A DNA stretch of 39,585 bases from Actinomycetes bacterium (GTDB lineage: Bacteria; Actinomycetota; Acidimicrobiia; Acidimicrobiales; Palsa-688), in contig JAJZIY010000028.1 of the NCBI GenBank assembly GCA_021828475.1, positions 1 through 39,585 on the forward strand. Direction: 5' to 3'. The notes below the pieces were generated by a model. That model made no database searches. It saw only the letters and a list, made by a program, of their open reading frames with translations, and was not told where the DNA came from. A program made the position numbers and the translations under genes. Shown piece by piece: positions 27,235 through 35,007 of this stretch; the first letter of the stretch is position 1; each line of letters starts with the position of its first letter.

Positions 27235-27819
27235 TCACTCGTGACCGAGGTCGTGCCCCGACGGTAGATCGAGCAGCCGGGTGAACAGGTCGAACGCGCG
27301 GGTGGTCCCAGCAGTGTCGCCGGTCGCCAACAGGTCGAGCAGGAGACCCCTCGTCACCGCCAGGCCGAGGCGGGCGAGCCCCTCGGCACCGTCCTCGTCG
27401 ATCCCGGCGTCGATCAGCAACGCCCTCACGGGGGAGACCCATCCCTCGACCGCCTCGTCCAAGAAGCCCTCGGTGCCGGGGCGGCCCAAGAGCGCATGGG
27501 CGTAGATCTCGAAGAACAGACGCTCTTGCGCCCGAAGGGACGGGTCCACCAGGTGATCCCACCGTCGGCGGGCGTCGGCGACCGACAACGGAGCCGTGCC
27601 GAGACGCTCACGTTCGCGCCGCTCCACCTCACGCACGACGGCCACGACCAGACCCTCGCGCGACCCGAAGTGGTAGATGAGCATCCGATGGCTCGTGCCG
27701 ATCGCCGCGGCGATCTCACGGAGGCTCAGGTCCACGATCCCCTGGTCCAAGGCGTGCTGCACCGCGGCGTGGAGCAAGCGGTCCCTGGCTTGCGAGCTGG
27801 CCACAACCAACCGTACCAT
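27235..27819 (-). CDS. TetR-family regulator
   Basis: This 194-residue regulator has an N-terminal TetR helix-turn-helix (about 30-52: DLSLREIAAAIGTSHRMLIYHF) and a helical ligand-binding domain. It is divergent from the SRPBCC gene at 27861. The ATG at 27819 is chosen because the HTH starts soon after; it lies inside a perfect palindrome that is probably its own operator, so autorepression by occlusion of the start region is likely. The longer open frame upstream would cross the neighbouring gene and is rejected. The ligand is unknown; the SRPBCC protein suggests a hydrophobic molecule. Confidence 0.9.
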   Translation of the reverse strand: MVRLVVASSQARDRLLHAAVQHALDQGIVDLSLREIAAAIGTSHRMLIYHFGSREGLVVAVVREVERRERERLGTAPLSVADARRRWDHLVDPSLRAQERLFFEIYAHALLGRPGTEGFLDEAVEGWVSPVRALLIDAGIDEDGAEGLARLGLAVTRGLLLDLLATGDTAGTTRAFDLFTRLLDLPSGHDLGHE

Positions 27820-27842
27820 GTGGTACACGTACCACCTGGTAC
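27813..27842. promoter_or_regulatory. Tandem palindromic operator (TetR)
   Basis: Two palindromes of the form GTACCA-NN-TGGTAC lie 16 bp centre to centre, at 27813-27826 (gtaccatgtggtac) and 27829-27842 (gtaccacctggtac). They fill the gap between the divergent TetR and SRPBCC starts. Twin sites at this spacing fit two TetR dimers on the helix. This is visible directly in the sequence; binding is inferred. Confidence 0.85.
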
Positions 27843-27860
27843 ATGAAGGAGGCACGTCAC

Positions 27861-28313
27861 GTGAGCCAGCTGTCGGTGGAAGCCGAGGGGACGACCCGAG
27901 CCGGGCCCGAGGTCGTGTGGTCGCTCGTGGCCAACGCGAACACCTTTCCCCAGTGGGGCCCATGGAACGACGGGGGGTACCGCCCGCCTTCCGCCGGCCC
28001 GTCCCAAGAGGGCTCGGTCCAGTGGTTCCGCTACGGTCGCCGCACAACCAGCGTCGAACAGATACTGGAGGTCGACGAGCCCCGACGCGTCGCCTACACG
28101 GTCGTGGAGGGCCTCCCGGTGAAGCACTACCGGGCGGAAGTGACCCTGACGCCTACGTCTTCCGGTGGGACCTCGATCCGCTGGGCAGCATCCTGGGACA
28201 AGACGCTCCTCGGACGCTTGGTGCGACGCAAGCTGCTGCAGGTCTACCCCGACATCGTCGCCGCCCTGGTCGCCGCCGCCGATCAGCAGGTCACTTCGAG
28301 CCCACGGCAATGA
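27861..28313 (+). CDS. SRPBCC family protein (polyketide cyclase-like)
   Basis: This 150-residue START/SRPBCC-fold protein has an N-terminal strand and helix with PEVVWSLVANANTFPQWGPW, central strands and the long C-terminal helix (RKLLQVYPDIVAALVAAADQ). Such proteins bind hydrophobic ligands in an internal pocket. The GTG at 27861 is preferred to the ATG at 27843 because AAGGAGG (27846-27852) lies eight bases before it, inside the would-be longer frame. It is probably repressed by the divergent TetR. Its stop overlaps the start of the metallo-hydrolase fragment (ATGA). Confidence 0.88.
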   Translation: MSQLSVEAEGTTRAGPEVVWSLVANANTFPQWGPWNDGGYRPPSAGPSQEGSVQWFRYGRRTTSVEQILEVDEPRRVAYTVVEGLPVKHYRAEVTLTPTSSGGTSIRWAASWDKTLLGRLVRRKLLQVYPDIVAALVAAADQQVTSSPRQ

Positions 28314-28597
28314 CTCAGGACATGGACACCACCGTCATCGAGATCGCCGACGGCATCTTCCGCCTCTCGACCTATCTCGATCCTCCGGGGATGGTGTTCA
28401 ACCAGTTCCTCGTCGTCGACGAGGAACCGCTGCTCTTCCACCTCGGGCACCGCCGACTCTTTCCCCAGGTGCACGAGGCGGTGGGTCGCGTGCTCTTCAC
28501 CATCCCGGGCCGAGCCCAGCCGACCAGTGGGGATGACATCGGCACCCCCGCACTCGACGGCGAAGACCGTTTCCACCCCACCGCCCTCACCGATTGA
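28310..28597 (+). pseudogene. Truncated MBL-fold metallo-hydrolase
   Basis: The first 60 or so residues (TTVIEIADGIFRLSTYLDPP, then MVFNQFLVVDEEPLLFHLGHRRLFP and VHEAVGRV) match the N-terminus of ODP/flavodiiron-like metallo-beta-lactamase-fold proteins. The sequence then loses the family before the HxHxDH metal motif and ends after 95 residues. The ATG overlaps the SRPBCC stop, so an intact operon once continued here. A remnant is the best reading. Confidence 0.65.
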
Positions 28598-28636
28598 CCA
28601 CCGCCCTGCTGGTCGGCGAGTGCTGGGCTCGGCTCC

Positions 28637-29107
28637 TCAACTCCCCAGGGCCGATTGGTAGGCGGCGAGCGCATCGGGGTCGTCGATGCTGCCGTGATGA
28701 TGGCACTGGCGCCACTCGCCGTCTCGCCGGAAATAGCGGCTGGTACGAATGTGAAGCGGCACATGGGTCCCATCGACCCCGGTGTAGCTGCCCGTCTCTC
28801 GACCGACGAAGACCGCATGGTCCGGACCCACCCATTCGACGACATCGCCGAAGGAGACCCGGACCCCCCTCCCGCTGTCGAACACCTCGCGGTACAAGTC
28901 GCTGATCGCGCCACGTCCTCGCACGATCCCGCCGAGCGGGTTGTAGAGCACTACTGACGGATCGCCCGCCCAGACCGCCTCGAGGGTGGCCGCGTCCTGG
29001 TTGTTGAGCGCGTAGTAGAACGTCTCGAGAGCTGCCCGGGCCCCCTCGACCCCCTCGCGGCCCGTCTCGCGGAGACGGTTGGCACTTTCGGCTCCGTAGT
29101 TCGCCAT
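28637..29107 (-). CDS. SnoaL-like / NTF2-fold protein
   Basis: This 156-residue protein has the NTF2-like alpha+beta cone fold pattern: ARAALETFYYALNNQDAATL, then VWAGDPSVVLYNPLGGIVRG, ISDLYREVF and a C-terminal RYFRRDGEWRQCHHHGSID. Members are small-molecule isomerases, hydrolases or ligand binders, often annotated as SnoaL-like or DUF4440. The ATG at 29107 begins the conserved part; GGGGGAACT upstream is a plausible ribosome site. An IS3-type transposase remnant lies just upstream. Confidence 0.85.
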   Translation of the reverse strand: MANYGAESANRLRETGREGVEGARAALETFYYALNNQDAATLEAVWAGDPSVVLYNPLGGIVRGRGAISDLYREVFDSGRGVRVSFGDVVEWVGPDHAVFVGRETGSYTGVDGTHVPLHIRTSRYFRRDGEWRQCHHHGSIDDPDALAAYQSALGS

Positions 29108-29139
29108 CTGGAGTTCCCCCTGTGGACCGGACACCGGCC

Positions 29140-29265
29140 TTATGCTGCTTTGTATTCCCGCAATGACTCCTCGTACTCTTTTGGCGACATGTAACCAAGA
29201 GAACTGTGGAGCTGTTCGCCGTTATACCACACGATCCACTCGAAGATCGAATATCCCAGCCTGTT
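29140..29265 (-). pseudogene. IS3-family transposase, C-terminal fragment
   Basis: Only the last 41 residues remain. They carry the end of the IS3 integrase core (IFEWIVWYNGEQLHSSLGYM, then SPKEYEESL), including the conserved Tyr-Asn...HSSLGY...SP..YE pattern. The catalytic D-D part is missing upstream, where unrelated sequence begins. This is a truncated insertion-sequence scar. Confidence 0.85.
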
Positions 29266-29510
29266 CTTTGGTGGCAAAAATGGGCGTGGGGTCTTGTGAC
29301 CCAGTCGTGGGTGCCTGACCTCGCCTGACCTGGACGGATGAGTTCTCGGCACGGACAGGCCTGGGGGCACCGGAGGGAAGGAGGCCCGGGCGCGAAGAGC
29401 GAGCCCTTCTTCGGCCACTACGCCAACCTCGCGACGATGGTGAACGAGGAGGGCGGAGAAGAGGTCCCGGAGCTCGTGAGAGAGATGACGCTCAGCTCCT
29501 GTGACCACGA

Positions 29511-30152
29511 CCCGGTGCCCGCGCAGTCGAGGCGCTCACCGCCTGCTTCGACACCGGGGCGCTCGTCCCCGGCGACCTCCTCGCCGACTCGGGCTACGCG
29601 CACCGTGTGCCCAGGCACTTCGCCCTCCCGCTGCGGGCGGCCGGTGCCTCGCTCGTCGTCGACCTGCATCCCTTTGACCGCGGCCCACAGGGGACCTTGG
29701 CCGGCGCGGTGCTCGCCAACGGCAACCTGTACTGCCCCGCGACGCCGACGGCCCTGTTCAGCCTGGGCCCGCTTCCTCGCGGCGCCACCGACCAAGACGT
29801 GGCCGCCCACGACGCCCAGACCGCCGAGCTCGCGGCCTACAAGCTCGGCCGGATGAGCGCCGACGACCAAGACGGCTACCACCTGGTCATCTGCCCTGCG
29901 GTCGCCGGCAAGCTCCGCTGCCCACTGCGGCCAGCATCGATGGCGCTCGCCTACACCCATCCCACCGTCCTCTCCCCGCCCGGCACCCGCCGGCCAACCC
30001 ACCGCCGTAGTCGCCGGGGTCAGACCGGGCGCCATCTCCCGTCACCTCTGGGTGACTGCGTCCCAGCACCGGTCCCAACGAGCAAGACAGGGGGAATCGG
30101 TCATCCACGCCAACCGCCACCCCACGCCGGCGGATGTGACACCCAAACGTGA
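29511..30152 (+). pseudogene. Transposase-like fragment (DDE type, possible IS1182-like)
   Basis: The frame 29511 to about 29990 contains VPGDLLADSGYAHR, LVVDLHPFDRGPQGT, NGNLYCPATP and DGYHLVICPAVAGKLRCPLR. This is a pattern I associate with long actinobacterial proteins annotated as transposases; the ADSGY motif is typical of a DDE strand. The N-terminal half is absent and the C-terminal end (after VLSPP) turns into Arg-rich sequence, so it is a remnant. The family assignment rests on memory and is moderate at best. Confidence 0.45.
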
Positions 30153-30158
30153 AGATCA
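30142..30158. mobile_element. Candidate insertion-sequence terminus
   Basis: cccaaacgtgaagatca ends exactly where an SRPBCC reading frame on the minus strand is cut (after LLARW). The first 12 bases are identical to 4-15 at the left edge of the window, which also lies at an element-like boundary. No target-site duplication was found. Confidence 0.4.
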
Positions 30159-30266
30159 CCAGCGGGCCAGGAGACCCGGGTCGGTGAGGGCCCGCCAGAC
30201 CTCCTCGGGCCGGGTGTCGCCAGATGTCGAAGAGCGGTACCCATCTCCGTCGAAATGTAGTGTCAC
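30156..30266 (-). pseudogene. SRPBCC/AHSA1 gene, N-terminal fragment
   Basis: The GTG at 30266 opens a 36-residue frame ending RPEEVWRALTDPGLLARW and then a stop. This is the usual start of AHSA1-type SRPBCC proteins (VW-x-ALTDP-x-LLARWW), cut directly after the Trp. The cut coincides with the candidate insertion-sequence end. The remnant overlaps the promoter region of the AAA ATPase gene. Confidence 0.6.
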
Positions 30267-30283
30267 TCGCTGTCGAAAAGCGG

Positions 30284-30289
30284 TAGCAT
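30284..30289 (+). promoter_or_regulatory. -10 element (TAGCAT) of the AAA ATPase gene
   Basis: tagcat ends five bases before the GTG at 30295, and gtgtca (30260-30265) lies 18 bases upstream as a four-of-six match to TTGACA. No Shine-Dalgarno precedes the GTG. The geometry predicts a leaderless message. Confidence 0.45.
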
Positions 30290-30294
30290 TCGGC

Positions 30295-31533
30295 GTGCCC
30301 AACGCCGGGTACCAGCCTCGGCTGGTGGACCGCCTGCTCCACGAGCTGTTCGCCGAGCTTCCGGCGCTGGCACTCACCGGTCCACGGGCAACCGGCAAGA
30401 CCACCACCGCCGCCCGCCTCGCGCGCACGGTGGTCCGCCTCGACAGGCCCGCCGAGGCAGCCGCATTCCGCGCCGACCCCGACGCTGCCCTGGGGGCACT
30501 CAGCGAACCGGTCCTCCTCGACGAGTGGCAGGAGGTCCCCGCCGTGCTGGGGGCGGTCAAGCGGGCCCTCGACGGTGACTACCGGCCCGGCAGGTTCCTG
30601 CTGACCGGTTCGGTCCGCGCCGACCTCGAGGAGGCGACGTGGCCGGGCACCGGCAGGATCGTCCGAGTCCCGATGTTCGGAATGACGGTCCGGGAGCTCC
30701 GGGGAGACGCCGAAGGGGACTGCTTCTTCGACCGATTGGCCGGCGACGAGCCATTGCCACTCCCGGCGGAAGTGCCAGACCTCCGGGACTACGTCCAGCT
30801 CGCCCTCGCCGGCGGCTTTCCCGAGCCGGCACTCCACATGGGCCAACGGGCCCGGAGCGCCTGGCTCGAGAGCTACATCGACCAGGTCGTCACCCGCGAC
30901 GCCCCGGCCGTCGAACCCGGCCGCGACCCGGCTCGGCTCCGCCGCTACTTCGAGAGCCTCGCCCTCAACACGGCCGGAACCGTCACCGAAACCACCCTCT
31001 TCGAGGCTGCCGGCGTCAACCGGAAGACCGCCGACGCCTACGAGCGCCTCCTCACCACCATGTTCCTCACCGAGGCTCTCCCGTCGTGGACCTCGAACCG
31101 TCTGCAACGGCTCTCGGCCCGCCCGAAACGCTACGTCGCCGACCCGGCGCTCGCCGCCGCGCTGCTGCGCGTCGACGAGCTCGGCGTCCTGCGTGACGGC
31201 GACCTCCTCGGTCGGCTCCTCGACACCTTCGTCGCCAGCCAGCTGCGAGCCGAGCTGCCCGTCGCCCGGAGCCGACCCCGCCTGTACCACGTGCGCGAAG
31301 AACATGGCCGCCACGAGATCGACCTGCTCGCCGAGCTCGGCGGCGGCCACGTGATCGCGCTGGAGGTCAAAGCGACGGCGTCGCCGGGACGCGACGACGC
31401 CCGACACCTGCTGTGGCTGCGGGATCGGCTGCAGGACCGTTTCGCCGCCGGCGTCGTCCTGCACACCGGGCCACGACCCTTCGACCTCGACGACCGCATC
31501 CGCGCCCTGCCCATCTGCGCACTGTGGGGCTGA
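30295..31533 (+). CDS. AAA ATPase with DUF4143 (AAA_14 family)
   Basis: This 412-residue protein is of the AAA_14-DUF4143 type. The Walker A GPRATGKTTT is at 29-38, the Walker B-like VLLDEWQ has Asp76/Glu77, and LLTGSVRADL follows as sensor 1. The C-terminal DUF4143 has the nuclease-like set HEIDLL (Asp343)...LEVKA (Glu357, Lys359), which has the PD-(D/E)XK layout. Members are widespread, often mobile, and of poorly known function. The length is normal for the family and the gene looks intact. A leaderless GTG start is preferred because the frame upstream overlaps the SRPBCC remnant. It lies between transposon scars and the oxidoreductase-sigma operon, consistent with an acquired gene. Confidence 0.88.
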   Translation: MPNAGYQPRLVDRLLHELFAELPALALTGPRATGKTTTAARLARTVVRLDRPAEAAAFRADPDAALGALSEPVLLDEWQEVPAVLGAVKRALDGDYRPGRFLLTGSVRADLEEATWPGTGRIVRVPMFGMTVRELRGDAEGDCFFDRLAGDEPLPLPAEVPDLRDYVQLALAGGFPEPALHMGQRARSAWLESYIDQVVTRDAPAVEPGRDPARLRRYFESLALNTAGTVTETTLFEAAGVNRKTADAYERLLTTMFLTEALPSWTSNRLQRLSARPKRYVADPALAAALLRVDELGVLRDGDLLGRLLDTFVASQLRAELPVARSRPRLYHVREEHGRHEIDLLAELGGGHVIALEVKATASPGRDDARHLLWLRDRLQDRFAAGVVLHTGPRPFDLDDRIRALPICALWG

Positions 31534-31787
31534 CGAGCCCTACACGCAGCGAGGCGCAGGCGACGCCAACCTGCCGCAGACAGCCCTAGACCTAATGGGG
31601 ATCGACCACCTCGCTGCCGGGCTGGGCGAGGCTGGTCACCGGAGCCGCCGGCAGGTGAGCACTCCTCTGGCCTGGGCCTCGAGCCTTGACTCGCGGGGAC
31701 AGCGGTGGGCGCGGCCCGAGCCGCTCGGGTGTCACAACAAGGCGGGCATCGGCGTCGAGCCGTCGAGACGAGACCGAGGAGGTCCCC

Positions 31788-33074
31788 GTGGGCGACAGGT
31801 GCGATGTCGAGGTGGTGGTCGTCGGAGCAGGGCTTGCCGGGCTCGCGGCGGCGGCTGTGGCGGCGCGAGGTGGAGCGTCGGTCGTGGTGTGCGACGTGCG
31901 CGCTGCGGGGGGCCGGGCGCGAAGCGGCACGCGGGAAGGTTTCGTCCTGAACCAGGGGCCCCACGCCCTCTACCGCGCCGGCGCTGGCGCCGACGTGCTC
32001 AGCCGGCTGGGTGTCGGGTTCAGCGGGTCGCCTCCCCACCCGGTCGCCTCGGGGTACACGGAGGCGGCGGGCGGGCTCGCTCTTCTGCCCACCTCGGCCG
32101 GGTCACTGCTTCGCTCGCCGGTACTCGGCGTGGCCGACAAGGTCCGGTTCGCTCGGCTGCTCACGACCCTTCCCAAGCTCCAAGGCGCCTCGTTCGGCGC
32201 GCTGAGCGCCGCCCAGTGGACCGCCTCGCTCGGGCTCAGCTCCCGGGGGGCCGGTGTCATCTCGGCGCTCACGCGGGTCGCGACCTACGCCGGTGACCTC
32301 GAGCTCGTCTCCGCTGATGCCGCCGTCGCCCAGCTGCAGCTCGCCCTCGAAGGGGTGCTCTACCTCGACGGCGGCTGGCAGTCCCTCGTCGACGGCCTGG
32401 AGGCCGCCGCTACGTCTGCGGGGGCGAGGGTCCTCGAGAGCGAGCGGGCGACGGCACTCCAGGCCAGGGCGGACGGCACCTTCGAGGTGCGCACGCCGGC
32501 AAGGACACTGCAGGCCGCCTCGGTCGTGGTCGCCACCGGCAGCCCGGCGGCGGCACGAGCACTGCTCCCCCATCCCCCCGCATGGCAGCTCGGCGCGCCG
32601 GCGACGGCGGCCTGCCTCGACCTCGGCCTGCGCCGGGTGCCCGCCACCATGGTCGCCTTCGGGCTCGACCAGCCGCTCTACCTCTCCACCCACAGCCCGA
32701 AGGCACACCTCGCTCCCCCCGGCGGGGCGGTCGTCCACGTCATGCGCTACGGCGCCCGGACCTCCACCGAGGACAAGGCCCAGCTGTGGGCCCTCGCCCG
32801 GCGCTGCGGGACCGGCGACGCCGACGTCGTCGTCCAACGGTTCCTGCACGAGATGACGGTCTGCCACGCCCTTCCACGCCCGGGACCAGGTCTTCTCGGA
32901 CGACCCGCCATCGACGCGACCGGAACGGCGGGCGTGTTCCTGGCCGGCGACTGGGTGGGCGCTGCGGGCCTCCTCGCCGATGCCTCACTCGCCAGCGGGG
33001 AGGCCGCCGGGAGAGCCGCTTCGGAGCACGCGATGCGCCGGCGTGCCGCTACCGGCGCGACCCTGGGGCGGTGA
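31788..33074 (+). CDS. FAD-dependent oxidoreductase (phytoene desaturase/PPOX-like)
   Basis: This 428-residue flavoprotein has the N-terminal dinucleotide-binding motif VVVVGAGLAGLAAAAVA (Gly13-x-Gly15-x-x-Gly18), GGRARSGTREGFVLNQGPHA for FAD contact, and a C-terminal FLAGDWVGAAGLLADASLAS FAD motif. The architecture matches the amino-oxidase/protoporphyrinogen oxidase/phytoene desaturase superfamily. The GTG at 31788 has GAGGAGG five bases upstream. The stop overlaps the start of the ECF41 sigma gene (GTGA, 33071-33074). ECF41 factors are typically paired with such oxidoreductases (COE genes), so this is the likely regulon member. Nothing is recognised in 31534-31787. Confidence 0.88.
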   Translation: MGDRCDVEVVVVGAGLAGLAAAAVAARGGASVVVCDVRAAGGRARSGTREGFVLNQGPHALYRAGAGADVLSRLGVGFSGSPPHPVASGYTEAAGGLALLPTSAGSLLRSPVLGVADKVRFARLLTTLPKLQGASFGALSAAQWTASLGLSSRGAGVISALTRVATYAGDLELVSADAAVAQLQLALEGVLYLDGGWQSLVDGLEAAATSAGARVLESERATALQARADGTFEVRTPARTLQAASVVVATGSPAAARALLPHPPAWQLGAPATAACLDLGLRRVPATMVAFGLDQPLYLSTHSPKAHLAPPGGAVVHVMRYGARTSTEDKAQLWALARRCGTGDADVVVQRFLHEMTVCHALPRPGPGLLGRPAIDATGTAGVFLAGDWVGAAGLLADASLASGEAAGRAASEHAMRRRAATGATLGR

Positions 33075-33937
33075 ACGCCGCAGACGAGGTCTTCGCGAGC
33101 GAGCGACCGCGGCTGCTCGGCCTCGCCTACCGCATCCTCGCCAGCTACGCCGACGCCGAAGACGTCGTACAGGAATCCTGGATCCGCTGGCAGGGCGTCG
33201 ACCACGGCACGATCGAGCGTCCAGCCGCCTACCTCACGACCATCCTCACCCGCCTCGCCCTCGACCGGGCCCGGACGATCGCCCGGCGACGCGAGCACTA
33301 CGTCGGGCCGTGGCTCCCCGAGCCGATCTCCCTCGAGCACGGGCCCGAGGACCACGCCGAGATGGCCGAGTCCCTCACGCTCGGGTTCTTGATGCTGCTC
33401 GACCGGCTGAGCCCGACCGAACGGGCCGTGTGGCTGCTCGCCGAGGTATTCGGCGAGCCCTACGCGCTCATCGCCTCGGCCACCGCCAAGAGCGAAGCGG
33501 CCTGCCGCCAGATCGCCACCAGAGCACGGCGCCGGCTGCGCGAAGCACGCCCCGCACCGCCACAACGCCTCGACCCCGGCCTCCTGCGCGCGCTCCTGGC
33601 GGCCGTCAGCGCCGGCGACCTCGACCAGACCCTCGACCTGCTCGACGCCGACGTCGTGCTCGTGAGCGACGGCGGCCCCGATCACCGTGCCGCACGCCAC
33701 CCCGTCGTCGGCGCAGACCGAGTGGCTCGTCTCGCCATCAACCTCGGCCGCCGGGGCGAGGTGACCGCCCTGCGAGAAGTGACGGTCAACGGGGCAGCTG
33801 CGCTCGTCCTCGAGGTCGACGGCGACATGCCGCTCGTCATCACCGGCGAGCAGCACGACGGCAAGATCACCCACATCTACCTGCTCCTCAACAACGACAA
33901 GCTCGGCGGCCTCTCCGCCCGTCCGACCATCACGTGA
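33071..33937 (+). CDS. ECF41-type sigma factor with fused SnoaL-like domain (SigJ-like)
   Basis: This 288-residue ECF sigma factor has region 2 (about 5-75; LLGLAYRILASYADAEDVVQ), the ECF41 linker motif WLPEP at 81-85, region 4 (about 105-160) and a fused NTF2/SnoaL-like domain (about 170-288) that regulates the sigma part in place of a separate anti-sigma factor. The C-terminal signatures are present in variant form: DGGPD at 200-204 where the family has DGGGK, and NNDKL at 274-278 for NPDKL. It is translationally coupled to the FAD oxidoreductase. A near-identical but broken copy lies 6.7 kb to the left. Confidence 0.93.
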   Translation: MNAADEVFASERPRLLGLAYRILASYADAEDVVQESWIRWQGVDHGTIERPAAYLTTILTRLALDRARTIARRREHYVGPWLPEPISLEHGPEDHAEMAESLTLGFLMLLDRLSPTERAVWLLAEVFGEPYALIASATAKSEAACRQIATRARRRLREARPAPPQRLDPGLLRALLAAVSAGDLDQTLDLLDADVVLVSDGGPDHRAARHPVVGADRVARLAINLGRRGEVTALREVTVNGAAALVLEVDGDMPLVITGEQHDGKITHIYLLLNNDKLGGLSARPTIT

Positions 33938-33983
33938 GGGGGTAGCACGGGGGCGCCGGACCGAACCCGATGACCGCGGCCGT

Positions 33984-34025
33984 CGCGGTTCACGTCCTCG
34001 GGGGTGAGGCTCACGTCCTCGGGGG
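33984..34025. repeat. 21-bp direct repeat pair after the right sigma copy
   Basis: Two imperfect 21-bp units at 33984-34004 and 34005-34025 share the core cacgtcctcggggg. This is the counterpart of 27123-27164. The gap 33938-34252 otherwise holds only a TetR remnant. Confidence 0.75.
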
Positions 34026-34067
34026 TACTGCCGTCGCAGCAGCGACCAAGGGTGCCTCGACAGGCCG

Positions 34068-34199
34068 GTGCCTGCCACCCTCGACGTGCGCACCACCGCC
34101 GCGACCATCGTGGCGGTCGTCCAAGGCGGCTACGTCATGGCACGAGCCACCGGCTCATCGAAGTCGTTCACCGACGCCACCAATGGCCTTGTCTCGGTA
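34068..34199 (+). pseudogene. TetR-family C-terminal fragment
   Basis: About 44 residues (TTAATIVAVVQGGYVMARAT, then FTDATNGLVSV) match the final helices of TetR/AcrR regulators, where VQGGYVLARA is a common motif. No helix-turn-helix lies upstream; instead the diverged flank of the sigma repeat is found. This is a truncated remnant. Confidence 0.55.
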
Positions 34200-34252
34200 C
34201 CGCTCCGGTTCATCGGCCACCGAGCGTCGCGGAACCAGATGCCGCTCACGCC

Positions 34253-34984
34253 TCAGCGGCAGGCGTCGACGTCGACGCCGAGGCGCCCGGCCAAGCCTGC
34301 CCAGCCCGCATCGGTGACCTTCACCACGCGCTTGGGGGCACGCAGCACCCATCCGAGCTCGGCGAACCGGGTCAGCAGCGCAGCGCCGAGCCAGCCCGCC
34401 AGGTGGGGGCGCTGCTCGGACCAGTCGATGCAGTAGCGGGTGAGCGGCCGGCGCGTCGGCGGGTCGGGTGCCACACCGAGCGCGGCGAGCCGAGACGTGC
34501 CGTCGCCGGTCAGCACGTAGACGCGGGCTCGTCCCGCACCGAGCACGGGGTCGCTCCCCTCGCCCACCTCGTGTACGTGGAGGACGCCGGTGGACACGAG
34601 CGCGTCGAGCAGGGCGACACCGAGTCGTCCGGCAAGGTGGTCGTAGCAGGTGCGCGCCCGGCGGATCGCCTCGGCGTGGGTGCCTTGGGACAGCGAACGG
34701 ACCTGGCGGTGCGGGGCGAGGCGGGCGAGGGCCTCGAGGGCACTGGCGACCTCGGGAGAGGCCAGCCGGAAGTAGCGGTGACGCCCGGAGGACTCGACGG
34801 TGACGAGCCTTCCCTCGACGAGGCGGGCGAGGTGACCCGAGGCCGTCGAGGGTGCCACGTTGGCTTCGGCAGCCAACGTGGTGGCGGCGAGCGACCGCCC
34901 GTCCGCCAGCGCCATGAGCACCGCCGCCCTGGCCGGCTCGCCCATGAGCGCAGCCACTGAAGCGATGTCGGCGTCCCCGGGCAC
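34253..34984 (-). CDS. ArsR-family winged-helix regulator
   Basis: This 243-residue protein has an ArsR-type winged helix at residues 6 to about 90 (ADIASVAALMGEPARAAVLM, LAAEANVAPSTASGHLARLV, ESSGRHRYFRLAS). A longer C-terminal region (about 100-243) has no recognised motif; regulators of this longer form often control efflux pumps. The GTG start places the HTH correctly. It is divergent from the MFS transporter, with a perfect palindrome between them, so it probably represses both. No metal-binding cysteine set is visible, so a drug-like ligand is more likely than arsenite. Confidence 0.88.
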   Translation of the reverse strand: MPGDADIASVAALMGEPARAAVLMALADGRSLAATTLAAEANVAPSTASGHLARLVEGRLVTVESSGRHRYFRLASPEVASALEALARLAPHRQVRSLSQGTHAEAIRRARTCYDHLAGRLGVALLDALVSTGVLHVHEVGEGSDPVLGAGRARVYVLTGDGTSRLAALGVAPDPPTRRPLTRYCIDWSEQRPHLAGWLGAALLTRFAELGWVLRAPKRVVKVTDAGWAGLAGRLGVDVDACR

Positions 34985-35007
34985 ACCCCGACCCTACCCC
35001 CGGCACA

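Larger units (their letters stand above)
33022..34073 (+). repeat. Right copy of a long direct repeat
   Basis: This is the partner of 26312-27206. It contains the end of the FAD oxidoreductase, the intact ECF41 gene and the paired 21-bp repeats. This copy joins seamlessly to a complete oxidoreductase, whereas the left copy holds only the last 17 codons, so this is probably the parental arrangement. Confidence 0.9.

Noticed and set aside
29338..29856. Plus-strand reading frame overlapping the transposase fragment
   Set aside because: The frame with recognisable transposase-like sequence is a different one; this frame is Arg/Ser/Pro-rich without motifs.
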